Part shown: positions 1-7,819 of the stretch, piece by piece
Numbering within the stretch: position 1 is the stretch's first letter
Layout of the letters: every line of letters starts with the position of its first letter
Assembly: GCA_964471755.1 (NCBI GenBank)
Contig: CAYYJM010000132.1
Span: 1 to 16,544 of the forward strand
Direction of reading: 5' to 3'
DNA length: 16,544 nucleotides
Source of the DNA: CAYYJM01 sp964471755
Lineage (GTDB): Bacteria; Planctomycetota; Planctomycetia; Gemmatales; Gemmataceae
The notes under the pieces: model-generated
What the model saw: only the letters and a program-made list of their open reading frames with translations
Databases searched by the model: none
Told to the model about the DNA's origin: nothing
Program-made: the position numbers and the translations under genes

Positions 1-142
1 GCATGTAGACGACTCCTTCGAGCAACTCGGCCTTCTTGACCTGGGGCATGGCCTCATAGCGCCGCACGAACTCGGCCCGTGTCAGACGCTGGCCGTCTTC
101 CAGCGGCGGAATCGGCGGCGTGATCACTCTCGGCTCGCTCAT
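1..142 (-). CDS. Uma2 family (DUF820) endonuclease-like protein, N-terminal part only
   Basis: The gene starts at the ATG at 142-140 and runs off the left edge, so only about 47 N-terminal residues are visible. They read MSEPRVITPPIPPLEDGQ, then an LTRAEFVRRYEAMP stretch, then KKAELLEGVVYM. The last part is the typical opening of Uma2/DUF820 proteins, which have a PD-(D/E)XK nuclease-like fold and are present in very many copies in planctomycetes. The catalytic residues lie outside the window, so nuclease activity cannot be judged. An AGGAGG ribosome-binding site sits just upstream of the ATG, inside the end of the preceding gene. The ATG overlaps the TGA of the aminotransferase gene (ATGA), so translation is probably coupled. 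The true function of most Uma2 proteins is unknown. Confidence 0.8.
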   Translation of the reverse strand, partial: MSEPRVITPPIPPLEDGQRLTRAEFVRRYEAMPQVKKAELLEGVVYM

Positions 143-1297
143 GGCAGCCTCCTCAACTCGTCGGCGTGGGCGTGGACCTTGTGAAGGGCGGCAACGATCT
201 CGTCCAGAGCCACGTCTCCTTCCAATAATACCGGATGATGCAGGATCACCGCACCGTCAGCCGCTCCGGTCGCCTCGGTCAGCGGGCCGACCGCCCGGAA
301 ACGCGAGGCCGAGCGACCGACGTGCAAGCCTCGAAATCCCTCGTCCAGGGCGATGCCCTCGGCGCGCAGCGCCGCCACCAGGCGGGCTCGCGGCAGACCG
401 AACGCCTCGGCGTCGTACCGCCAGCCGACCTTGTAGAATCCGGGCACGTCCTCGCTGCGTGTGGCGAAGCGGCGCAGACCAGGGAGCGCGGTCAGGGCGG
501 ATTCCAGTCGGCGCACCGCCTGCCAGCGGCGTTCCGTCCGTGCGTCGAGTTGCGCGAGTTGTGGCCCGAGAACCACCGCCTGTAACTCGGAAAGCGGACA
601 CAGGACGTTCCCCGCGCGCAGCAGCATCAGCCGGGCTCGCTGGTGGACGGCGGAGGTCCGGGCGAGCAGGGCTCCGCCCCGGCCGGCACTCAGGAGCTTC
701 GAGCCGCCGAAGCTCAACACGCCAGCATCGCCCCACGAGCCGGCCGGGCGGCCGTCCACGATCGCGCCGGGACACTGGGCCGCATCTTCGAGTAGCCACA
801 GGCCGCGTGCCTCGGCCCACGCGCGCAGCCGACGCATCGGCACCAGACCGCCGTGCAGGTGCGAGGCCAGCACGCCACGCGTCGTCGGCGAGACGGCGGC
901 GTCGAGTTGGGTGACGTCGAGTTGCCAGTCGGCCGGATCGAGATCGATCAGGACGGGCATCGCCCCCAGAGCGTGGACGGCGAGGAAGTTGCCGGGGTAG
1001 TCGTAGCCGGCGAGAATCACCTCGTCGCCGGGGTTGACGCGGAGGGCACGCAGACCGAGTTAGATGGCGTAACTGCCGCTGCCGCAGGCCAGGACGTGCG
1101 GCACGCTCNNNNNNNNNNCAGCGGCGGGTGATCTCGGCCTCCAGGCGCTCGACGTGGCCGGCCTGATACTGGCCCCAGGAACCGTCGGCCCAGGCGGCGA
1201 GCAGGGCCTGCTCGATGGCCGGATCGCGCGGCGGCCAGGCCGGCGGCCCCTGCGGTCGGATCGGCTCGCCACCCAGCAGCGCGGGCCGGTCGCTCAC
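139..1297 (-). CDS. DegT/DnrJ/EryC1/StrS-family PLP aminotransferase, interrupted by an N block and an in-frame stop
   Basis: The product is a PLP-dependent aminotransferase-fold protein of the family that transaminates keto-sugars for surface polysaccharides, though the substrate is unknown. The start is a GTG at 1297-1295, 4 nt overlapping the upstream stop (GTGA), with GGAGG about 8 nt before it. The N-terminal part opens with MSDRPALLGGEPI and ends near LEAEITRR. After the N block the other reading frame continues with VPHVLACGSGSYAI, then a TAA (1062-1060), then LGLRALRVNPGDEVI. DAAQCPGA lies near residue 168, and SFGGSK carries the likely PLP lysine near residue 197. Joining the two frames needs a true gap that is a multiple of 3; zero gives TRRW-SVPHVL and a total of about 382 aa, a normal family length. 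The TAA stands where relatives usually have Glu (IELGLRAL). It may be an error near a contig end or a real nonsense mutation. Confidence 0.85.
1109..1118. other. Assembly gap placeholder (10 N) inside the aminotransferase gene
   Basis: Ten Ns separate two parts of one gene that lie in different minus-strand frames. Frame arithmetic requires a true distance divisible by 3. A distance of zero completes a TGG (Trp) codon and restores a family-like sequence, so the block probably stands for little or no missing DNA. Confidence 0.9.
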
Positions 1298-1860
1298 GGT
1301 CGAGCCCTCCAGGCACAGATCGCTGCCGCGTCGATCCCGGCGTCGCGCTCGAGCTGTCCCTTCAGTTCCGCCTTCTGCTCGGCGGAGGCATGGGCAAGCA
1401 GGCCCTGAACCGTCAGCGGTTCGCCCTGCGCCTCGCCGCCGGCATCGATGATCTCGGCGAGAAAGAGGGTGCGATCGCCCGTGTCGAACCGGGCCTCAAC
1501 TCGGCAGGCCAGCCAGCCGAGCGCCCCGGCCAGGATCGGCCCGGTCGGTCCCGGCGTCCAGGCGAGATCCGCGAGCTTGTCCCGCTCTCGACCCGATGCC
1601 AGGCCGAAACGCCAGACCCAATCGAGGTTCGTCGGGCCCAGCAGGTGCAGGGTGAAGGCTCCGCTCGCCTCGACGAGTTCCCAGGTGTGATGCTGTCGGG
1701 CCAGGCCGACGACCATGCGCGGCAAGTCCGGCACGATCGAGGCGCTGGTGACGTTGGTGGCGACCAGGCCGCCTTGTCGGTTGTCGTGCGCGGCGGTCAC
1801 GATCCACAAGGGCGGGTCCAGCCGGCCGAGCAGGGCCGCGATGGTCGTCGATGCTGTCAC
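1294..1860 (-). CDS. Flavin reductase-like (FMN-binding split-barrel) domain protein
   Basis: This is a 188-aa protein of the flavin reductase-like family, small FMN-binding proteins that pass electrons from NAD(P)H to flavin or serve as partners of oxygenases. Visible hallmarks are an N-terminal PLWIVTAA strand, GLVATNVTSASIVPDLPRMV (residues about 35-55, the usual FMN-contacting region), HHTWELVEASGAFTLHLLG, and an acidic DRTLFLAEIIDAG near the end of the barrel. I chose the GTG at 1860-1858 because GGGAGG lies just upstream; an in-frame ATG at 1896 would add 12 residues. It is the first gene of a three-gene minus-strand cluster, and its TGA overlaps the GTG of the aminotransferase. The electron acceptor is unknown. 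Confidence 0.85.
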   Translation of the reverse strand: MTASTTIAALLGRLDPPLWIVTAAHDNRQGGLVATNVTSASIVPDLPRMVVGLARQHHTWELVEASGAFTLHLLGPTNLDWVWRFGLASGRERDKLADLAWTPGPTGPILAGALGWLACRVEARFDTGDRTLFLAEIIDAGGEAQGEPLTVQGLLAHASAEQKAELKGQLERDAGIDAAAICAWRARP

Positions 1861-1954
1861 GGCTGGCACCTCCCCGATCGGCCGACTGATCCGCACTCTC
1901 GTCGAATTCGGCCCACGGCCGCTGTTCGGCGTGTGGGCTCCGCCACGAATGCGA

Positions 1955-1980
1955 TTGACACCGATCCTGCGGTGTAGAAT
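1955..1980 (+). promoter_or_regulatory. Weak candidate promoter for the PP2C gene
   Basis: A perfect TTGACA (1955-1960) is followed by TAGAAT (1975-1980), 5 of 6 matches to the -10 box. The spacer is only 14 nt, shorter than the usual 16-18, so this is a weak call. It lies in the 182-bp divergent region between the flavin reductase gene and the PP2C gene. Confidence 0.25.
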
Positions 1981-2042
1981 AGTGAGGCAAGCGGGATTTG
2001 GGCTCTTTCTCCCCTTCCCGAGCTGCCGTGCAGGAGTGGGAC

Positions 2043-2777
2043 ATGGCCGAATTCGTGGTCCACGTCGGAGCGCGCAGCGCCCAGGGGCGACGACCCAATA
2101 ACGAGGATTGCTACGTCGTCGATCAGGCCCACCAGATCTACCTGGTGGCCGACGGCATGGGCGGCCAGGACAGCGGCGAACAGGCCAGCGGCATGGCCGC
2201 CGAGATCATCCCCACCATCCTGCACGATCGACTGGCCCACGAGACGCCCGCTCGGGCCGTCGCCCAGGCCATGGACCAGGCCAACAAGGCGATCATCGCC
2301 GCGGGGGAAAATCAGTGCAGCCAGCGCCGCATGGGCACGACCGCCGTCGTCGCCATTCAGCGGCACGATCAGGTCATCGTCGCCAACCTCGGCGACAGTC
2401 GGGCCTACCTCATTCGCGGCGACGAGGTCCGCCAACTCACCGTCGATCATACCATTGCCGACGCCCTGGCCAACAACGGCACTCTGACCCGAGAGCAGGC
2501 CCAGAACAGCCCCTGGAAGAACATCCTGTACAAGTTCCTCGGCTGTGCCGAGATGACCGACGGCCCGGACGTCATCCCGTTCACGCCCCAGGCTGGCGAT
2601 CGGCTTCTGCTCGCCAGCGATGGCCTGACCAATCACGTCGAACCGGCGGACCTTGCCCGCACCTCCCGACAGTTCGCCAACCCGCAGGCCTGGGTCGATC
2701 ACCTGGTCGATCTCGCCCTGGACCGTGGCTCCCGCGACAACGTCACCGCCGTCGGGCTGGTCTTCAGCCGGGAGTAG
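2043..2777 (+). CDS. PP2C-family serine/threonine protein phosphatase
   Basis: This 244-aa protein is a single-domain PP2C (PPM) phosphatase that removes phosphate from Ser/Thr, typically opposing Hanks-type kinases, which planctomycetes have in numbers. Metal-binding motifs are intact: RPNNED (residues 17-22), VADGMGG (35-41, Asp37), GTTAVV, NLGDSRAYLIR, ASDGL (Asp193) and SRDNVT (Asp232). There is no signal peptide or membrane segment, so it is cytoplasmic. The start at 2043 is chosen because AGGAG lies 6 nt upstream and the family's N-terminal pattern begins there; a longer frame from 1998 adds 15 unlike residues. It converges on the VPS10-like gene with only 10 bp between stop codons. No partner kinase is in the window. 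Confidence 0.93.
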   Translation: MAEFVVHVGARSAQGRRPNNEDCYVVDQAHQIYLVADGMGGQDSGEQASGMAAEIIPTILHDRLAHETPARAVAQAMDQANKAIIAAGENQCSQRRMGTTAVVAIQRHDQVIVANLGDSRAYLIRGDEVRQLTVDHTIADALANNGTLTREQAQNSPWKNILYKFLGCAEMTDGPDVIPFTPQAGDRLLLASDGLTNHVEPADLARTSRQFANPQAWVDHLVDLALDRGSRDNVTAVGLVFSRE

Positions 2778-2787
2778 CGTCAGCCCC

Positions 2788-5700
2788 TCACTGTCGCGGG
2801 AGTAACAGCCCCGGAATGTCCAGCTTCTTCGCCTGCTCGTTGAGCTGTTTCAGGTCGCCGTCAATCAGGGCACGCCACTGCTTCGCCAGCTTCTCCAGAA
2901 TCTGCCGCTGCTCGGCATGCAGATCGCGAACACCGTCCGGCACCTCGCCATCGGTTTCCTTGATCGACTCCAGGAGCCAGGCAAGTTGCGAGTAGAGCTG
3001 CGCCCCGCCCTTCTGGGCCAGGATGTCGTAGCTCACCTTCGCCTTCGGATTGTGGAGCTTTCCCTCCAGTTCGTCGAGTTTCGGCAGCACCTTCTTCGAC
3101 GCCGCGACGAGACTTCGGGCCGCGTCGTCGTCCTTGAGCAAGTCGTTGCGGGCCTCGATCTGCTTGCGGACGGAGCGCACCTGCTCGACAATCTTCGTCA
3201 GGTGAGTGATGTCGGCCGCGATGCCGAGGAGGAATTTTTCCTGCTCCTTCAGTTCCGGCATCGCCGTGACGCCGGGCCGGTAGCGCGGGTCGGCCCGCAC
3301 CTCCAGCGGCTGCGTCCGACTCTGGCCGTTGGCGGTCAACCGGACGGTGTACCGCCCCGGAGCGACACGCGGGCCGACCTCCGGATTGCCAAGATCGACA
3401 CGGGCGTTTCGCGGCGTCTCGGGGGCGTCGTGGTGCAGATCCCATGTCGTCCGGTGCAGGCCCGGTTCGCGCGAAAGCGGCTCCTCCGGTTCGTCGGAAT
3501 CGCTGTAGGAGCCCGGATCGGGATCGTGCCGATCCTCCTTCTTCTTGCTGGAGAGCTTCGCCACCACCTTGTTCTGATCGTTGAGAATCTCGATGATCAG
3601 TTCGCCCTCGACCTTCTTGCCCAGAACGTAGTGCAGGATCGCTCCCGGCGGTGGATTGTCACCGACCGACGCTTTCAGGGCGAAGTTGCCGGCGTGCGTC
3701 GAGGTCAGCGACCAGAGCGTCGCCGGCCGGGGCGGCAATAGTACGCCCGACTCGCGGGCCAGATCAGGCTTCCACTGACGCAGTGGTGTCAGGTCGTCGA
3801 GAATCCAGAGCGATCGGCCGATGGTGCCGACGACGAGATCGTCCTCCTTGATGGCCAGATCGGTCACCGCAGCCGTCGGCAGGTTCAGCTTCAGCTGCTC
3901 CCAGTGGCTTCCGTCGTCTCGTGATAACCAGACACCGCGGTTGGTGCCGGCGTAGAGCATCCCCTTCGCCTTCGGATCCTCGCGGACGACCATGACGTAC
4001 TGATCCTGTGGCAGTCCGCCGGCGAGCGACTTCCAGGTCTTGCCGGCGTCGGTCGTCTTGAACAGGTACGGCTTCGCGTCGTCGAGGCGATAGCGATGCA
4101 CGGTCAGGTAGGCCGTCTCGGCGTCGTGCGGCGAGGGTTCGATGCATTGGATCGTGCCCCATTCGGGCAGGGCCGGTAGGTTCTTCGTCACGTTCTGCCA
4201 GGTCTTGCCGTCGTCGCGTGAGAGGTGAACGAGGCCGTCGTCGCTGCCGGCCCAGAGAAGGCCGGCCTGCTTCGGCGACTCGGCCAGGGCGAAGACGGTG
4301 CCGTACATCTCGACGCCGGTATTGTCGCCGGTGATCGGCCCACCGGACCACTGCTGCTTCAGCCTGTCGTTGCGCGTCAGGTCGCCGGAGATCGGCTGCC
4401 AGCTCTGGCCGTTGTTCGTCGTCCGAAAGATGACGTTGGCCGCGTGGTAGACCTTCCGCGAATCGTGCGGCGAGATGAGGATGGGGGCGGTCCACTGGAA
4501 GCGGTACTTCAGGTCGGCCGGGGCGTGGCCCGACGAGTTGAACGGCCAGGCGGTCACGAGCCGATCCTGGCGCGTGGCGTCATCGCGGCGCGTGATGATG
4601 CCGGCGTACTCGCCCGCCCAGACGATGGCCGGGTTCTTCGGATCAGGGACGGCAAAGCCGGCCTCGCCGCCGCCGACGGTCTCCCAGTCGGACAGCAGGA
4701 TGCCATCGCTGCTCAGGCTGTGACTCGGGCCGCGAGCGGTGCCGATGTCCTGGAACGCCGCCAGGACGCGGTAGGGCGTCGCGCTGTCACACGCCAGGCG
4801 GTAGATCTGGCCGATCGGCAAGGCCGGGGCGAACCAGGTCTTGCCGGCGTTGTGCGTGATGTCGATGCCGCCGTCGTTGCTGTCGATCATCCGCTCGGGG
4901 TTCTTCGGGTCGATCCACAGATCATGGTGATCGCCGTGGTCCGCTCCCTTGATGCGCTGAAGCGTCTTGCCGCCGTCGCTGGAGCGGAGTAGCGGCACCT
5001 GTGGGAAGTAGACGACGTCGGCGTTCGTCGGATGAACGGTGAGGGTGCCGAAGTACCAGAACCGCTGCTGGAGCGCCCGGCTATCGTTGACGCGGTCCCA
5101 GGTCTTGCCGCCGTCGTTGGAGCGGAACAGACCGCCCTTGTCCGCCTCGATCAGGGCGTAGACCCGGCTGCCGTCCGACGGGGCGACGGCGACGCCGATC
5201 TTGCCCCAGATCCCGGCGGGCAGGCCGCGAGCGAACTTCTTCCCCTTCGGCGGTTCCTTGGCCGCCTCCTGTGGATCTTCCGGTCTGGCGATCAGCTGCG
5301 TCCACGTTTCGCCGAGGTCGTGCGAGACGTACAGGCCGCTACCGGGGCCGCCGCTGGTCAGGTTCCAGGGCGAACGTCGCGCCTGCCAGGTGCCGGCGAA
5401 GAGGATGTGGGGATTGGACGGATCGAAGCAGACATCGCTGGCCCCGGCGTCCGGGCTGACGAACAGGACGCGCCGCCAGGTCTTGCCGCCGTCGGCGGTA
5501 GGGGAGACGCCGCGCTCCTCGTTCGGGCCGAACGCCTTGCCCAGGACGGCCGCGAAGGCGATGTCGGCATCGCCGGGATGGACGATCAGGGTGCCGATCT
5601 GGCCTTCCTGCTTCCAGACGTGCTGCCACGTCTGGCCGGCGTCGGTGCTACGGTAGATGCCGTTGCCGGCCAGGACGTTGCCGCGGATGTTCGCCTCGCC

Positions 5701-6021
5701 GGAACCGACGTAGACGACATTGGGATCGGACGCGGCGACGGCGATCGAACCGATCGATGACACCGGCTGGTCATCGAAGAGGGGTTCCCAGTGGATGCCG
5801 GCGTCGCTGGACTTCCAGACGCCGCCGCCGGCCGTGGCCGCGTAGTAGACCAGCGGATCGCCCGGAACGCCGCAGGCGCGCGAGACGCGACCGCCGACGG
5901 CCGGGCCAATCGAGCGAAATTCAAGGCGGCGAAATTCTTCCGGCCCGCCGTGATGGTCGTCGGCCGGGCTCAGGCCCGGAAGGCAGACGAGAGCCGCGAT
6001 GGTCAGCATCACGCGATGCAT
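2788..6021 (-). CDS. Secreted VPS10/sortilin-type Asp-box (BNR) beta-propeller protein
   Basis: A 1077-aa exported protein often annotated as 'glycosyl hydrolase, BNR repeat'. It opens with a signal peptide (MHRVMLTIAALVCLPGLSPA, cut near residue 20). About eleven Asp-box motifs follow over roughly residues 60-750: SSDAGIHW, STDAGQTW, TADGGKTW, SHDLGETW, SNDGGKTW, SSDGGKTL, THNAGKTW, TTNNGQSW, SRDDGKTW, TTDAGKTW and SRDDGSHW. This fits a large sortilin-like propeller. After it come an Ig-like segment (LIIEILNDQNKVVAKL ... PGRYTVRLTANG) and a helical, charged C-terminus. No catalytic glycosidase residues can be assigned, so a binding or scaffold role is equally possible. The ATG at 6021 has AGGAG 6 nt upstream; a frame from 6066 would run back into the inverted repeat. 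Its upstream neighbour is a secreted DUF1080 protein, a common planctomycete pairing. Confidence 0.92.
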   Translation of the reverse strand: MHRVMLTIAALVCLPGLSPADDHHGGPEEFRRLEFRSIGPAVGGRVSRACGVPGDPLVYYAATAGGGVWKSSDAGIHWEPLFDDQPVSSIGSIAVAASDPNVVYVGSGEANIRGNVLAGNGIYRSTDAGQTWQHVWKQEGQIGTLIVHPGDADIAFAAVLGKAFGPNEERGVSPTADGGKTWRRVLFVSPDAGASDVCFDPSNPHILFAGTWQARRSPWNLTSGGPGSGLYVSHDLGETWTQLIARPEDPQEAAKEPPKGKKFARGLPAGIWGKIGVAVAPSDGSRVYALIEADKGGLFRSNDGGKTWDRVNDSRALQQRFWYFGTLTVHPTNADVVYFPQVPLLRSSDGGKTLQRIKGADHGDHHDLWIDPKNPERMIDSNDGGIDITHNAGKTWFAPALPIGQIYRLACDSATPYRVLAAFQDIGTARGPSHSLSSDGILLSDWETVGGGEAGFAVPDPKNPAIVWAGEYAGIITRRDDATRQDRLVTAWPFNSSGHAPADLKYRFQWTAPILISPHDSRKVYHAANVIFRTTNNGQSWQPISGDLTRNDRLKQQWSGGPITGDNTGVEMYGTVFALAESPKQAGLLWAGSDDGLVHLSRDDGKTWQNVTKNLPALPEWGTIQCIEPSPHDAETAYLTVHRYRLDDAKPYLFKTTDAGKTWKSLAGGLPQDQYVMVVREDPKAKGMLYAGTNRGVWLSRDDGSHWEQLKLNLPTAAVTDLAIKEDDLVVGTIGRSLWILDDLTPLRQWKPDLARESGVLLPPRPATLWSLTSTHAGNFALKASVGDNPPPGAILHYVLGKKVEGELIIEILNDQNKVVAKLSSKKKEDRHDPDPGSYSDSDEPEEPLSREPGLHRTTWDLHHDAPETPRNARVDLGNPEVGPRVAPGRYTVRLTANGQSRTQPLEVRADPRYRPGVTAMPELKEQEKFLLGIAADITHLTKIVEQVRSVRKQIEARNDLLKDDDAARSLVAASKKVLPKLDELEGKLHNPKAKVSYDILAQKGGAQLYSQLAWLLESIKETDGEVPDGVRDLHAEQRQILEKLAKQWRALIDGDLKQLNEQAKKLDIPGLLLPRQ

Positions 6022-6059
6022 TGGCTTCTCCTGAGCGGAATACGTCTGCTCTCGGGTCT

Positions 6060-6133
6060 TCTTCATTTAGCCGCCGGCTTGCCGGCGGTCTTCGGCGCGA
6101 ATACCCGCCGGCAAGCCGGCGGCTAAATGAAGA
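6060..6133. repeat. Perfect 29-bp inverted repeat with nested palindromes (REP/BIME-like)
   Basis: Arms 6060-6088 and 6105-6133 are exact reverse complements around a 16-nt spacer (6089-6104). Each arm also holds a palindrome of its own, CCGCCGGC-TT-GCCGGCGG on either strand, so the element can fold as one long hairpin or two small ones. It lies between the DUF1080 gene and the VPS10-like gene, both minus strand, so in mRNA it could act as a terminator, attenuator or stability element. No T-run follows. Two palindromic units in opposite orientation resemble REP/BIME elements, but a second copy elsewhere is not visible here. Confidence 0.85.
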
Positions 6134-6149
6134 CGGCCGGCCAGAGCGA

Positions 6150-6869
6150 TCAGTTCGGCAGCTCCTTGATGTAGATGTTCTTGAACCAGAGCGGATCGCC
6201 GTGGTGCTGCAACTCGATCGGGCCGGTCGCCGGCAGCGGCTTGCCGCGCGCCCAGTAGTTCTCCAGCGGCGTCTGATCGACGACCTTCTCGCCGTTGAGG
6301 AAGATGGTCACCTTGTCGCCCTTCATGATGATGCGGAAGGTGTTCCACTCGCCGACCGGCTTGTCGGCCTTCTTGAGCGGCTTGCTCGGGTTCTTCTGGT
6401 TGTTGTACAGACCGCCCGAACCGATGCCGCCGGCCGCCTTGACGGACGGGTCCCACATCTGCACCTGGGGATTGCCGCGCAGGNNNNNNNNNNCGCGCAG
6501 GTAGATGCCGCTATCGCCGTTCTTGGCCAGCTTCCAGTCGATGAGCAGCTCGAAGTTGCCGTAATCCTTGACGGTCTGCAGTGACTGGCTCTTGCCGTCG
6601 TAGTGGAGGATGCCGTCCTTGATGGTCCAGTGAGGCAGGACCTTCGCGTCGGCGGCCTTCTGGGCCTTGGCGCGGGCTTCCGGCGACATCTTGTCGCGCT
6701 GGTTGATCGGGATCAGGCCGTGCCAGCCGGTCAGATCCTTGCCGTTGAACAGGGCGGTGAAGCCCTCCGGCGGTGTGTTGTCCTTCGGTCCGGCCTTGTC
6801 CTGTGCCATACCGAGCAGGGGCAGGCCACTGAGAAGCGTGAGGGTCAGCAGTCCGAACAGGGAGCGCAT
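6150..6869 (-). CDS. Secreted DUF1080 (3-keto-disaccharide hydrolase) domain protein
   Basis: The protein has a concanavalin-like DUF1080 fold, a family that includes 3-keto-glycoside hydrolases and is greatly expanded in planctomycetes. A signal peptide (MRSLFGLLTLTLLSGLPLLG, cut near MAQD) indicates export. Landmarks are GFTALFNGKDLTGWHG (about residues 36-51), ELLIDWKLAKNGDSGIYLR, GNPQVQMWDPS, NTFRIIMKGDKVTIFLNGEKV and GPIELQHHGDPLWFKNIYIKEL at the end. That is a complete single-domain member. The N block at 6484-6493 adds false residues: both sides encode the same LR because the contigs overlap by 8 bp. With the overlap merged the protein is 233 aa and reads YLRGNPQ without a break. GAAGGA lies upstream of the ATG at 6869. 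It probably shares a transcript with the VPS10-like gene unless the repeat between them stops it. Confidence 0.93.
   Translation of the reverse strand: MRSLFGLLTLTLLSGLPLLGMAQDKAGPKDNTPPEGFTALFNGKDLTGWHGLIPINQRDKMSPEARAKAQKAADAKVLPHWTIKDGILHYDGKSQSLQTVKDYGNFELLIDWKLAKNGDSGIYLRXXXXLRGNPQVQMWDPSVKAAGGIGSGGLYNNQKNPSKPLKKADKPVGEWNTFRIIMKGDKVTIFLNGEKVVDQTPLENYWARGKPLPATGPIELQHHGDPLWFKNIYIKELPN
6484..6493. other. Assembly gap placeholder hiding an 8-bp contig overlap
   Basis: The eight bases before the Ns (6476-6483) and the eight after them (6494-6501) are both CGCGCAGG. Merging them gives an uninterrupted SGIYLRGNPQ in the DUF1080 protein. Removing 18 nt (10 N plus 8 duplicated) keeps the frame, which is why the gene looks intact with extra residues. 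Confidence 0.93.
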
Positions 6870-6875
6870 GGCGGG

Positions 6876-6912
6876 TTGTCCTTCGCGCGGGTGAGAGATA
6901 CATCAGCGATGT
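6876..6912 (+). promoter_or_regulatory. Weak candidate promoter and small palindrome between DUF1080 and uppP genes
   Basis: TTGTCC (6876-6881) and TACATC (6899-6904) are 17 nt apart in the 85-bp divergent region and point toward uppP. The -10 match is poor. ACATC-agc-GATGT (6900-6912) is a short inverted repeat overlapping that -10 box and could be an operator. Both calls rest on short matches only. Confidence 0.22.
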
Positions 6913-6954
6913 GATGGTGGCGGGCAAACGCTCCGGATGCAAGGGAAAAGACGT

Positions 6955-7800
6955 ATGGAAACGTGGTTGATCCTCCTCCTGGCCGTCGTCCAGGGGCTGG
7001 CCGAACTCCTGCCGGTGTCCAGCTCGGCCCACGTCATCACGGTCATGAAGCTCCTCGACCGCGATCCGTCCTCGCCGCAGATGGTCTTTCTGCTGGTCAT
7101 GCTCCACACGGGAACGATGTTCGCCGTCATCGTCTATTTCTGGAGCCGGTGGAAGGCGCGTATCTGGCCGGGCGGTACGCTCGATGGCGGTTTCCTCTGG
7201 CACGTCCTGGTCGCGACGGCGTTGACGGGCATCGTCGGCCTGGGTCTGAAGGAAGCAATCGAACGGTTCACCGGCGAAGATGTCGAGGCGCTGTTCAAGC
7301 ACATTCCGTTGATGGCGACGTGCCTGGTGGCGGTCGGCCTGCTGATCCTGGCGGCGGGTTTCACCGAGCGCGACTGGGGCAAGCCGTTGACGACGGCCAC
7401 GTCGTGCTGGATTGGCCTGATCCAGGGGCTGTGTCTGCCCTTTCGCGGCTTCTCGCGTTCCGGAGCGACGATCTCCGCCGGCCTGTTTCGCGGTCTGCAC
7501 CGGACGCTAGCCGAGGAGTATTCGTTCGCCCTGGCCGTGGTGCTGACGCCGCCGGTGATCCTGCGCAGTCTCTGGCGACTGATTCGGCCGAAGGAGGGGC
7601 ATACGGCTCTGTCGTCGGAGCAGATGATGCAGGAACTGATGCCGGGACTGCTCGGGATGGTGTTCGCCTTCCTGGCCGGCCTGGTGGCGTTACGGCTGCT
7701 GTCGGCGTTGCTCGAACAGGGCCGCTGGTCGTGGTTTGGCGTCTACTGTCTGGCCTTTGCATCGCTGCTGTTCATCGGCGTCGGCCTGCACTGGTGGTGA
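6955..7800 (+). CDS. uppP: Undecaprenyl-diphosphatase (UppP/BacA family)
   Basis: A 281-aa integral membrane enzyme that removes a phosphate from undecaprenyl pyrophosphate, recycling the lipid carrier for peptidoglycan and other surface glycans. The first signature is Q13-GLAE17-LLPVSSSAH26, the (E/Q)xxxE plus PVSS..H motif, and the second is RGFSRSGATISAGL (residues 164-177) with the essential-type Arg168. The family usually has Pro where this protein has Arg164 (PGxSRSG), a mild departure. Several hydrophobic segments cover the rest, and length is normal. I chose the ATG at 6955 rather than 6937 because AAGGG precedes it and homologues begin close to this motif. It opens a compact plus-strand cluster: the next gene starts 20 nt after this stop. 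Confidence 0.92.
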   Translation: METWLILLLAVVQGLAELLPVSSSAHVITVMKLLDRDPSSPQMVFLLVMLHTGTMFAVIVYFWSRWKARIWPGGTLDGGFLWHVLVATALTGIVGLGLKEAIERFTGEDVEALFKHIPLMATCLVAVGLLILAAGFTERDWGKPLTTATSCWIGLIQGLCLPFRGFSRSGATISAGLFRGLHRTLAEEYSFALAVVLTPPVILRSLWRLIRPKEGHTALSSEQMMQELMPGLLGMVFAFLAGLVALRLLSALLEQGRWSWFGVYCLAFASLLFIGVGLHWW

Positions 7801-7819
7801 TGAATCAGGAGGTGCGACC

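Noticed and set aside
1060..1062. Stop-codon reassignment to explain the in-frame TAA
   Set aside because: The partial gene at the right edge ends at TAA in a sensible place, and no other gene contains an internal TAA. A mutation or base error is simpler.
1998..2042. A longer start for the PP2C protein
   Set aside because: The extra 15 residues do not match the family, and the ATG at 2043 has a well-placed AGGAG.
4030..5630. A recurring DNA word close to caggtcttgccgccgtcg (near 4037, 4199, 4848, 5099 and 5478)
   Set aside because: It is the reverse complement of codons for the DGGKTW Asp-box motif, so it comes from the protein repeat and is not a DNA element or CRISPR-like array.
5032..5760. 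A 242-codon plus-strand open frame and several others opposite the VPS10-like gene
   Set aside because: They are antisense shadows of a GC-rich gene. The minus-strand frame has a signal peptide and eleven Asp-box motifs, whereas the shadows show no recognisable domain and no ribosome-binding site.
6060..6133. The inverted repeat as ends of an insertion sequence
   Set aside because: Only 16 nt lie between the arms, there is no transposase and no target duplication is visible. A palindromic REP-like element or hairpin fits better.
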